Part shown: positions 1-6,639 of the stretch, piece by piece
Layout: every line of letters begins with the position of its first letter
Position numbering within the stretch: the stretch's first letter is position 1
Source of the DNA: Enterovibrio baiacu
GTDB taxonomy: Bacteria; Pseudomonadota; Gammaproteobacteria; Enterobacterales; Vibrionaceae
NCBI RefSeq assembly: GCF_004120195.1
Contig: NZ_SCHN01000006.1
Location: 1-64,000, forward strand
Length of the DNA: 64,000 nt
Direction of reading: 5' to 3'
Notes under the pieces: model-generated
What the model saw: the letters and a program-made list of their open reading frames with translations, nothing else
The model's database searches: none
What the model was told of the DNA's origin: nothing
Translations under genes and position numbers: made by a program

Positions 1-9
1 TAACGAATG

Positions 10-22
10 ACATGGATCCCCC
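10..22 (+). repeat. Left subterminal inverted repeat of the IS1111 element
   Basis: ACATGGATCCCCC lies four to five bases inside the left end. Its exact reverse complement is at 1335-1347. Confidence 0.85.
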
Positions 23-72
23 TTCATGTGGATTTTCCACACTTAGGTGTCTTTTTCAAAACCGGAGGTTCC

Positions 73-1095
73 ATGTCTTCTTTAATCTTTTGCGGCGTTG
101 ACCTTGCCAAACACCACTTCTCTTTGCACGCGGTTGATAACCGTGGAAAGGTCATTCTTCACAAATCGGTGTCCCGCGCTAAATTGCTGACTACATTAGC
201 AAATATGCCACCCATGCGTATAGGTCTTGAAGCTTGCAGTGGTGCGCATTATTGGGCGAGAGAGTTCATTCAACTCGGTCATGATGCGCGTATTATGGCG
301 GCGAAATATGTGGGTCCGTATCGTACCAAAGGCAAAAATGACCTTAACGATGCCATCGCTATCTGCGAAGCCGTTCAACGTCCCAACACGCGCTTTGTTC
401 CCGTTAAATCTCCTGAACGCCAAGCCATTTTGGCTATTCACCGAATGCGTGAACATTGGGTACGAGAGCGTACAGCTCTCATCAACCGTATTCGGGCTCT
501 GCTCGCTGAGTTTGGTATTGTTTTCCCCACAGGTCGCGCTGCTATTCATCGCGAAGTGCCACTCATTCTAGAAGCGGCTGAAAACGGGTTACCCGATATT
601 GCACGCGCTGTCTTAGCTGACTGTTTTGAACATCTTCAAACGCTTAATCAGCGCATCAATGAAGCAGAGCAAAGCTTTGATCTTGTTGTTAAAGCCAGCC
701 CCAATGCTATGCGCATCATGAAAGTAAGAGGTATCGGCCCTCAAACAGCAACCGCAATTATCGCCACTATCGGCAAAGGGGAGCAATTTGATTCAGGTAG
801 AGACTTTGCCGCTTGGCTAGGGTTAGTCCCAAAACAGTACTCCACGGGTGGAAAGCCCAGACTCGGGCGCATCACAAAGCATGGTGATAAATATCTTCGA
901 ACCTTGCTCGTTCACGGAGCGAGAGCTGCCATCACTAATATCGGAGAAAAACAGGACAGGCTCAGTACGTGGGGACGGCATGTTCTTGAACGGAGAGGCA
1001 TGAACCGAGCCATTGTTGCGCTCGCCGCCAAGAATGCGCGAATTATTTGGGCACTACTACACAACCAAACCGAATATCAAGACTACGCGGCCTAA
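73..1095 (+). CDS. IS110/IS1111-family transposase (DEDD recombinase)
   Basis: A 340-residue transposase. The N-terminal RuvC-like domain shows the DEDD tetrad at D10 (GVDLAKHHF), E53 (GLEACSG), D90 and D93 (KNDLNDA). The C-terminal Tnp20-type domain has a helix-hairpin-helix stretch around 217-230 (VRGIGPQTATAII), and the catalytic serine is probably S257 in the QYSTGG motif. In this family the protein uses both centres with an element-encoded guide RNA. The start at 73 is preferred over upstream in-frame codons because GGAGG lies just before it and the protein then begins at the conserved MSSLIFCGVDLAK region. The frame is intact, so the element may be active. Confidence 0.93.
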   Translation: MSSLIFCGVDLAKHHFSLHAVDNRGKVILHKSVSRAKLLTTLANMPPMRIGLEACSGAHYWAREFIQLGHDARIMAAKYVGPYRTKGKNDLNDAIAICEAVQRPNTRFVPVKSPERQAILAIHRMREHWVRERTALINRIRALLAEFGIVFPTGRAAIHREVPLILEAAENGLPDIARAVLADCFEHLQTLNQRINEAEQSFDLVVKASPNAMRIMKVRGIGPQTATAIIATIGKGEQFDSGRDFAAWLGLVPKQYSTGGKPRLGRITKHGDKYLRTLLVHGARAAITNIGEKQDRLSTWGRHVLERRGMNRAIVALAAKNARIIWALLHNQTEYQDYAA

Positions 1096-1334
1096 GACAC
1101 AAACCACGTAGAGAAACACCCCAACCGGGTCATTGCAGACGCAGCTGATGAGAATAGGTTAAGACCATTTGCAGAGAGCCTGTTAATGCGGCGGGCACAT
1201 TTGATGCCTTCTAACGAATAAGGCACTGCAACCGCGCAATGTCATCAGGGCCATGACGAGAGTCAGATAAAGGCCGAATGTAGAGCGGCAGTCCATAACG
1301 TATCTCAGAATGTCTTGCGGATGTTTGACGAACG
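1096..1334 (+). ncRNA. Candidate guide RNA (seekRNA/bridge RNA) region of the IS1111 element
   Basis: This noncoding stretch of about 240 bases lies between the transposase stop and the right repeat, where IS1111-group elements encode their guide RNA. CCTGTTAA at 1179-1186 repeats the right flank (1351-1358). TAACGAAT at 1212-1219 repeats the left junction (1-8). The second match is exposed in the loop of a small hairpin, stem GCCTT 1206-1210 and AAGGC 1220-1224. Two independent 8-base matches to the junctions in so short a region are unlikely by chance. The exact RNA ends are not visible; the RNA itself is inference from the family. Confidence 0.62.
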
Positions 1335-1347
1335 GGGGGATCCATGT
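1335..1347 (-). repeat. Right subterminal inverted repeat of the IS1111 element
   Basis: GGGGGATCCATGT is the exact reverse complement of bases 10-22 and sits one base inside the right end of the element. Confidence 0.85.
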
Positions 1348-1348
1348 A

Positions 1349-1467
1349 GCCCTGTTAAGGTGTGAGCAACGCAATACCGATGCTTCCGCATACCACCTTA
1401 AACACTAAACGCAACGCATAGTAAAAATGCCAAGCGTTGCGAATCACTCTTAAACAGATTGTTATGT
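1349..1467 (-). other. attC recombination site (vibrio-type), interrupted by the IS
   Basis: Read on the minus strand from 1467, the site starts with the core ACATAAC (R'') just after the stop codon of the cassette gene and runs to ...CACCTTAACAGGGC at 1349. There the R' core GTTA should follow, but its remainder is at bases 1-5 on the far side of the IS. The two halves pair imperfectly: the GCAACGC and GCGTTGC segments and the flanking CTGTT/AACAG segments form the long imperfect stem with extra bases that is typical of attC. The intact site would be about 125 bp, close to the repeats found in vibrio integron arrays. Confidence 0.85.
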
Positions 1468-1469
1468 GC

Positions 1470-3176
1470 CTATTGCTCAATTAATCTCATAAAGGCTTCA
1501 CACTTTAATGCATCCGATAAATTCAATAAGTCGTTAGGATTACACTTTAATTCATTTTGAATATAGTGTTTCGTTTTGCCTAGAAGCTCTTTACCTGGTG
1601 TAAATTGATCACCGTATTCATCCATCCAGTCCTTAACATAAGAATCAACAAGATCAATATCTGTATGCCCCTTCTTATTCTTACTCAATTCAATTCTGTC
1701 TCTAAGAATGAAGTTAGTTAGCTTCCTTTTCGTCTCCTCTTTGAGCTCTTCCACAAACTCGAAATATTTTCCTTCTAATGTACCTATTTCAGTACCATAA
1801 ATATTGTTCAGATGAACTGGCTGACAGAAATAGTTCTCAACCTCTTGATATTTAGTCATAAAGAACAATAGTTCTCGTTTCTCACAATCTTCGCGGAGCT
1901 TTATCACCTCACGATCACTGTCAGTTTTTTGGTCCCTATCAATATGAACAATGACTTTAACTCCAGGTATTTGCTTCCTAACAAATCCTTGTAGGATTTT
2001 TGCAAAATCTACCTTTGTACAGCCTTCATAAGAGTGCAAAACAAATTCATTTTCATTAAGTCCATTGGCTAATAAAAACTTCTTTAGAAATTGTTTTTTC
2101 TCTGAAATATTATCAACTTTATCTTCAGTAACAATGATGTACTTTAGCTCTTTCTTAGAGAATAAGTAGTCGGCGTCAGCTGCACCTATATCTAACAATA
2201 TGTTACTACCTTTCACACCAGAAATAGCGGCTCCTTTCTGAAAGTGAACAACATTCGATTGCCCTTCCAAAGACTCAAGTATGTATCTTGAGTGGGTCGA
2301 AAATACAATTTTCAAGTCAGGATTATTATGTGTCCGTTTAACCAACTCCTCTGATAGCAACTTCTGCTTCGTTGGATGGATATGAGAGTCTGGTTCATCA
2401 AGTAAAATTATCTTAGGGTTGAAGTATTCTATGTATGCAAAAATCTGAACTACTTGCAGTAAACCTGTGCCGACTGAATCTAGCGGTAGTTCAACTTTAC
2501 CATTCTTAACATATACGTATATAAACTCTGAAGTATGCTCATCAAATTCAACTCTAAAGTCGATATTTTGATAAATTGCGTTGACTGAAGCCTTAAACGC
2601 ATTCCATTTTTCAAGATCACCACTAATTGTATACAGTATATTTCTTAAGTAATTGTTACTATCACCGCGAGTAGCTGATTTTTTTACGGCTATAGCGACC
2701 TCAAACTTTTCGTAAATAGGGATACCAGCAATACCTGGAACATAAACGCAATAAGGTTTTTCTATTTCACTTAAAGAGTCACCTAAAACCTTCCCAGTAA
2801 GCATAGTTGTAAAACCACCATTCTTACCTCGCGAGACTTGCACTGTTGAAGAATTTCCGTTGTCAAAAGAGAACTTGATCCAAGGGCGATCACCTCTTCT
2901 TTTTGCTCCGGACAATGGCTTTCCATGGTATAGATACGCTATATCACTAGTTGGAGTATATAAATACTCACTTGAATCAAGAGAGAGTGTTTTGGTTTCT
3001 CCTTTAACCCACTTACCTTTTTTCAACTTCAGAGTCTGACAACTAGATACTGCAAATTGAATCCCTTGAATAAAACTACTTTTTCCTGAATTATTTGTTC
3101 CAATAAAGACGTTAAGCGGAGCCAAGTCGAGTTCAACGTTATCAATCTTTTTGAATTTTTCTATTTTAATTTTCAT
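1470..3176 (-). CDS. ATPase-TOPRIM (OLD-like) nuclease, first integron cassette; probable defence protein
   Basis: A 568-residue protein with an SMC/ABC-like ATPase half and a TOPRIM half. The Walker A motif is at G26-S34 (GTNNSGKSS), a signature-like helix lies near 232-245, Walker B is ILLDEPD at 257-263 and the switch histidine is H295 (STHSRY). The TOPRIM part has the glutamate at E351 (IIVTEDK) and acidic pair D413/D415 (HIDRD), followed by VENYF at 446-450. This order fits class 1 OLD nucleases; fused PARIS-type (AriA-AriB) or DUF4435-containing proteins are alternatives. It occupies the first cassette, is transcribed away from attI and ends 3 bases before its attC. It is clearly richer in A+T than the core genes. 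No strong Shine-Dalgarno sequence is seen before the start. A defence role is inference from family and setting. Confidence 0.85.
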   Translation of the reverse strand: MKIKIEKFKKIDNVELDLAPLNVFIGTNNSGKSSFIQGIQFAVSSCQTLKLKKGKWVKGETKTLSLDSSEYLYTPTSDIAYLYHGKPLSGAKRRGDRPWIKFSFDNGNSSTVQVSRGKNGGFTTMLTGKVLGDSLSEIEKPYCVYVPGIAGIPIYEKFEVAIAVKKSATRGDSNNYLRNILYTISGDLEKWNAFKASVNAIYQNIDFRVEFDEHTSEFIYVYVKNGKVELPLDSVGTGLLQVVQIFAYIEYFNPKIILLDEPDSHIHPTKQKLLSEELVKRTHNNPDLKIVFSTHSRYILESLEGQSNVVHFQKGAAISGVKGSNILLDIGAADADYLFSKKELKYIIVTEDKVDNISEKKQFLKKFLLANGLNENEFVLHSYEGCTKVDFAKILQGFVRKQIPGVKVIVHIDRDQKTDSDREVIKLREDCEKRELLFFMTKYQEVENYFCQPVHLNNIYGTEIGTLEGKYFEFVEELKEETKRKLTNFILRDRIELSKNKKGHTDIDLVDSYVKDWMDEYGDQFTPGKELLGKTKHYIQNELKCNPNDLLNLSDALKCEAFMRLIEQ

Positions 3177-3289
3177 CTATAGTAAACTAACCAAACAAGG
3201 TATAAACCTATCCATAATGCCAAATGTAACACATACATTCAGCCAATAGGAAGGTAATGGCATTTAGAACAACGGCTTATACATTAGGC

Positions 3290-3360
3290 ACATAACAACA
3301 TATTAGCGGGCAACTTACCCGATTAGTCCAAAACCGGGACGCCCGACTAGTCCATTTGCT
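3290..3360 (-). other. attI: attI integration site region with direct repeats
   Basis: A core-like GTTATGT (minus strand, 3296-3290) marks the cassette/attI junction; the same bases GTTATGTGCC recur at the cassette's other end (1461-1470). Next to it are two near-identical 13-mers, CCCGATTAGTCCA (3318-3330) and CCCGACTAGTCCA (3342-3354), offset by 24 bp. These resemble the direct integrase-binding repeats of attI sites. The site lies directly upstream of the integrase gene with the cassette pointing away, which is the standard integron layout. The boundaries are approximate. Confidence 0.68.
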
Positions 3361-3446
3361 TTTGCTCTACTTTACCACAAAGCCGCAATTTATCAGTTAC
3401 ATAGAAGCATGACACTCTCTGCATTCCGAGAAAAACGGGCGTCCCG
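3335..3446. repeat. 11-bp inverted repeat pair in the attI-intI interval
   Basis: CGGGACGCCCG at 3335-3345 and its exact reverse complement CGGGCGTCCCG at 3436-3446 are separated by 90 bp. They are much richer in G+C than the surrounding DNA. One arm overlaps the spacer between the attI direct repeats, so the pair could form a hairpin or serve as protein-binding sites. The role is unknown. Confidence 0.55.
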
Positions 3447-3483
3447 ACCTAAAAAACACCGATTTTTTACTATAGACTCCAAA

Positions 3484-3499
3484 CTGTATAAATAAACAG
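3484..3499 (+). promoter_or_regulatory. LexA (SOS) box in front of intIA
   Basis: CTGTATAAATAAACAG fits the consensus CTGT-N8-ACAG exactly and ends 15 bases before the integrase start codon. It overlaps a possible -10 element (TATAAA). SOS control of integron integrases by LexA is established in vibrios. Confidence 0.85.
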
Positions 3500-3514
3500 C
3501 ATATTGAGACCGGT

Positions 3515-4480
3515 ATGAAATCGCCTTTTCTACGCGCCATAAGCGAGTTTATGTATTCTCGTCACTACGCAAAACGGACTGTAGACACTTATCTCTATTG
3601 GATAAAGATCTTCATCATTCATAACAAAATGAAACACCCCAATGATATGGGAGACGTTGAGGTTGAATTGTTTCTTACCTATTTAGCAAACGATAGGAAT
3701 TTATCAGTAAAAAGCCAATCCATCGCTCTAAATGCATTGGTTTTTCTTTATCGACATTTTATTCGCAAGCCCCTTGCGGGAAATTTGACTTTCAATAAAT
3801 CCAATAAAGCGCCTAAGCTTCCAGTCGTTCTTACAAAAGGCGAGATTGTTCTGCTATTTCAACATCTCCCTCCAAGCTTTAACCTTCCAGTGAAAATGAT
3901 GTATGGAAGTGGGCTTCGGGTCTCGGAGATGTTACGGCTAAGAATGCAAGATATTGATTTTGATTATTACTCAGTTCTGATATGGCAAGGTAAAGGAAAT
4001 AGAAACCGACGTGTCACACTCGCAAAAGAGCTTGTTCCACTAATCAGAAATCAAATGTCCGTTGTCGAAAAATACTTTGAAAGTGACTTATCTAATCCCA
4101 GCTACAGTGGTGTTTGGTTACCAAACGCGTTAACCAAAAAATACTCATCAGCGAGTCAACAGCTTGGCTGGCATTTTTTGTTCCCCTCTCATAAACTTTC
4201 TGTTGATCCTGCTTCGGGTTTCATTCGACGCCATCATATAGACGAAACCACAGTACGAAGAGCGATAAAGCACGCCGCAAAAGAAGCTAACATCGGGAAA
4301 TCAGTTAGTTGTCACACACTGCGTCATTCATTCGCAACGCACCTGCTTGAAGCTGGGGCGGATATCAGAACCGTTCAGGAGCAGTTAGGGCATTCTGACG
4401 TTCGGACGACACAAATCTATACACATGTTTTGAATAGTGGCGCCAATGGCGTGATCAGTCCGCTGTCTCGATTAGGTTAA
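3515..4480 (+). CDS. intIA: Chromosomal integron integrase IntIA (tyrosine recombinase)
   Basis: A 321-residue XerC/D-type tyrosine recombinase, almost the length of Vibrio cholerae IntIA. The N-terminal SAM-like DNA-binding domain covers about 1-85 and the catalytic domain about 100-315. Catalytic residues visible are R135 (GSGLRVSE), K160 (WQGKGNRN), H267 and R270 (CHTLRHSF), H293 (LGHSD) and Y302 (IYTHV). The stretch between about 195 and 245 (GVWLPNAL through FIRRHHIDE) is the extra segment that separates integron integrases from XerC/D and binds folded attC hairpins. The C-terminus NGVISPLSRLG is typical. The gene diverges from the cassette array and carries a LexA box. It lies next to fumarase, not next to the rplT block usual in vibrios. 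Confidence 0.96.
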   Translation: MKSPFLRAISEFMYSRHYAKRTVDTYLYWIKIFIIHNKMKHPNDMGDVEVELFLTYLANDRNLSVKSQSIALNALVFLYRHFIRKPLAGNLTFNKSNKAPKLPVVLTKGEIVLLFQHLPPSFNLPVKMMYGSGLRVSEMLRLRMQDIDFDYYSVLIWQGKGNRNRRVTLAKELVPLIRNQMSVVEKYFESDLSNPSYSGVWLPNALTKKYSSASQQLGWHFLFPSHKLSVDPASGFIRRHHIDETTVRRAIKHAAKEANIGKSVSCHTLRHSFATHLLEAGADIRTVQEQLGHSDVRTTQIYTHVLNSGANGVISPLSRLG

Positions 4481-4596
4481 ACGTTGCTAACATCCTAGGA
4501 TTCTTCATTCAGTAGCGGAATTCGTTGAAGTCATAAATGGTCGGCAGATCCAACCTACATTAGAATTATACCTGCAGATTTTCAAAGCAACGCCCA

Positions 4597-4628
4597 TAAA
4601 AAAACCGCAGCCGAAGCCGCGGTTTTCA
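4597..4628 (-). terminator. Intrinsic terminator after fumarase, probably bidirectional
   Basis: Stem AAAACCGC (4601-4608) pairs with GCGGTTTT (4619-4626), with A and T tracts on both sides. It sits 20 bases after the fumarase stop and downstream of intIA, so it may serve both converging genes. Confidence 0.75.
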
Positions 4629-4648
4629 ATTCTAAAATCGCGTTGAAA

Positions 4649-6163
4649 TTAATCTTCCATTTCCGCGATTTTTACTTTCCACGTATCAGGGCCGATTTGG
4701 TGGGCATTATCACCGCGTGAGTCAACGGCAACGGTCACTGGCATATCCACAACGTCGAACTCGTAGATCGCTTCCATACCCAAATCTTCGAACGCGACAA
4801 CGCGGGCTTTTTTGATGGCTTTTGCTACCAAGTAAGCAGCGCCGCCAACAGCCATGAGGTAAACCGCTTTGTGCTCTTTGATGGATTCAACCGTTGCTGG
4901 ACCGCGCTCTGCTTTACCGATCATGCCGATAAGGCCGGTGTCGTTCAGCATCATGTCGGTGAACTTGTCCATACGGGTGGAGGTTGTTGGGCCAGCAGGG
5001 CCAACCGCTTCATCACCCACTGCATCAACAGGGCCAACGTAGTAAATGAAACGTCCGTTGAAATCGACGCCTTTTGGCAGGCCTTCACCGTTGTTCAACA
5101 TCTCTTGAATACGTTTATGTGCCGCATCACGACCTGTCAGTATTTTGCCTGAAAGCAGAACGGTTTCGCCGGTTTTCCACTCTTGAATGTCATCTTTGCT
5201 GATGTCATCAAGGTTTACGCGGCGCACGTTATCGCCCACTTCCCACGTCACTTCTGGCCACTCTTCCAGTTTTGGTGGCTGAAGGTCGGCTGGGCCTGAA
5301 CCATCAAGGGTAAAGTGAACGTGTCGCGTTGCTGCGCAGTTCGGGATCAAACACACTGGCTTTGAAGCGGCATGCGTTGGGGCGGTTTTGATTTTCACGT
5401 CAACCACTGTGGTTAAACCGCCAAGGCCTTGTGCGCCAATGCCGAGTTTGTTCACGCGATTGAAGATGTCTAAACGCAGTTCTTCTTCCGCGTTTTCAGG
5501 ACCACGATCGATCAGCTCTTGGATGTCGATGTGTTCCATGAGGGATTCTTTTGCCAGCACTGCCGCTTTTTCAGCCGTACCGCCAATGCCTATGCCCAAC
5601 ATGCCTGGTGGACACCAACCTGCGCCCATGGTTGGTAATGTTTTCTCTACCCATGCTGCCACGTCATCGGACGGGTTCAGCATCACCATTTTGGTTTTGT
5701 TTTCCGAACCGCCGCCTTTGGCTGCGATTTGAATTTCAACCGTGTTGCCCGGCACCATGTTGATGTGAACAACCGCGGGTGTGTTGTCTTTGGTGTTTGA
5801 GCGCTTGCCTGCTGGGTCGGCAACAACAGATGCACGCAATGGGTTGTCAGGGTTGTTGTACGCACGGCGCACACCTTCATCCACCATTTGTTGTACTGTC
5901 AGGTCACTTTCCCACTGCACGTTCATGCCAATGTTTACAAAACACGTCACGATGCCGGTGTCTTGGCAGATTGGGCGTTTGCCCTCTGCAGACATGCGTG
6001 AGTTGATAAGAATTTGTGCGATGGCATCTTTCGCGGCTTGGCTTTGTTCTTTGTTGTACGCCTTTTCTAGCGCTTGAACAAAATCGATAGGGTGATAGTA
6101 AGAAATATACTGCAGGGCGTCAGCGACACTGTCGATGACGTCTTCCTTACGAATGACAGTCAT
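4649..6163 (-). CDS. fumA: Class I fumarate hydratase (iron-sulfur)
   Basis: Interconverts fumarate and L-malate in the TCA cycle using a labile [4Fe-4S] cluster. The 504-residue protein has the N-terminal fumarase domain up to about residue 300 and the C-terminal Fumerase_C beta domain after it. Likely cluster cysteines are C66 (RPICQDTG), C184 (GAGWCPPG) and C276 (IPNCAATR). The length matches vibrio class I fumarases. The start at 6163 is chosen over an in-frame ATG 30 bases upstream because AGAGG lies at the right distance before it. The symbol follows E. coli; fumA and fumB cannot be told apart by sequence alone. Confidence 0.95.
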   Translation of the reverse strand: MTVIRKEDVIDSVADALQYISYYHPIDFVQALEKAYNKEQSQAAKDAIAQILINSRMSAEGKRPICQDTGIVTCFVNIGMNVQWESDLTVQQMVDEGVRRAYNNPDNPLRASVVADPAGKRSNTKDNTPAVVHINMVPGNTVEIQIAAKGGGSENKTKMVMLNPSDDVAAWVEKTLPTMGAGWCPPGMLGIGIGGTAEKAAVLAKESLMEHIDIQELIDRGPENAEEELRLDIFNRVNKLGIGAQGLGGLTTVVDVKIKTAPTHAASKPVCLIPNCAATRHVHFTLDGSGPADLQPPKLEEWPEVTWEVGDNVRRVNLDDISKDDIQEWKTGETVLLSGKILTGRDAAHKRIQEMLNNGEGLPKGVDFNGRFIYYVGPVDAVGDEAVGPAGPTTSTRMDKFTDMMLNDTGLIGMIGKAERGPATVESIKEHKAVYLMAVGGAAYLVAKAIKKARVVAFEDLGMEAIYEFDVVDMPVTVAVDSRGDNAHQIGPDTWKVKIAEMED

Positions 6164-6489
6164 AATTGCCTCTTTAATTGTTATAGATTCCATGGCCCTG
6201 TCTGCCCGTTTGTAGTCACAAGCTATACAGTGCTTCCAGTTAACGTTCGTTACCTACCCTGTTTACACGGGTGCAAAAGCCTTGCCTTTGTCACATCCAT
6301 GTATTTGGGTAGTGTAGGCTGCTTTGACGCACAGGGCATCAATCACCCCGCGAATTCGCCAAACGTAGCAACCTGTTACGTATCCTTGTTAATGCAGTTT
6401 TCCGGTGCGATTTTATAACAATATTCCGATGAAAAGCGTTAAGAAAGGCAGCGAAACCTTCTTCTAATAACGTAAAAACACAATAGAGT
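6164..6489. other. Divergent intergenic region between fumarase and pabB
   Basis: Holds the promoters of fumarase (leftward) and pabB (rightward). No convincing gene or standard operator was recognised in it. Confidence 0.5.
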
Positions 6490-6639
6490 ATGCAATCTGC
6501 GCTATTTGACCTGAATGCCTTTGATTCTGCGAAATCTGAACGCGGGAATATTCGTCATAAAACCCGCGATTATGATACTCTTACGGTCCATTCAGCGCCA
6601 ACAGACGCGTCAATACCGATCACAAAAACACGAAAATGA
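6490..6639 (+). CDS. Possible 49-residue upstream ORF overlapping pabB
   Basis: An ATG-started frame of 49 codons runs uninterrupted to a TGA that overlaps the pabB start as ATGA (6636-6639). The peptide is hydrophilic (MQSALFDLNAFDSAKSERG at its start) with no recognised family. No clear Shine-Dalgarno sequence precedes it. The four-base overlap is the usual arrangement for translational coupling, and pabB itself lacks a good ribosome-binding site. It could equally be a chance frame. Confidence 0.3.
   Translation: MQSALFDLNAFDSAKSERGNIRHKTRDYDTLTVHSAPTDASIPITKTRK

Larger units (their letters stand above)
6..1348 (+). mobile_element. IS1111-group (IS110 family) insertion sequence, attC-targeting type, complete
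   Basis: The element holds one DEDD transposase gene and a noncoding 3' region, bounded by 13-bp perfect subterminal inverted repeats (10-22 and 1335-1347). Subterminal repeats set the IS1111 group apart from classical IS110 elements. The ends were placed by rebuilding the target: bases 1-5 (TAACG) joined to 1349 onward (GCCCTGTTAAGG) restore the end of a vibrio-type attC site, with one G shared between the sides. No target duplication is visible, as usual for the family. The left boundary could be base 5 or 6. Insertion into integron attC sites is a known habit of the IS1111-attC group. Confidence 0.88.

Noticed and set aside
1183-1374. 63-codon frame on the minus strand across the IS right end
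   Set aside because: It runs over the guide-RNA region, the terminal repeat and the attC site and has no protein features.
6541-6571. CGCGGG/CCCGCG inverted repeat before pabB
   Set aside because: The stem is 6 bp with a loop of about 16 bases and no T run, and it lies inside a possible short frame; not called as a terminator.
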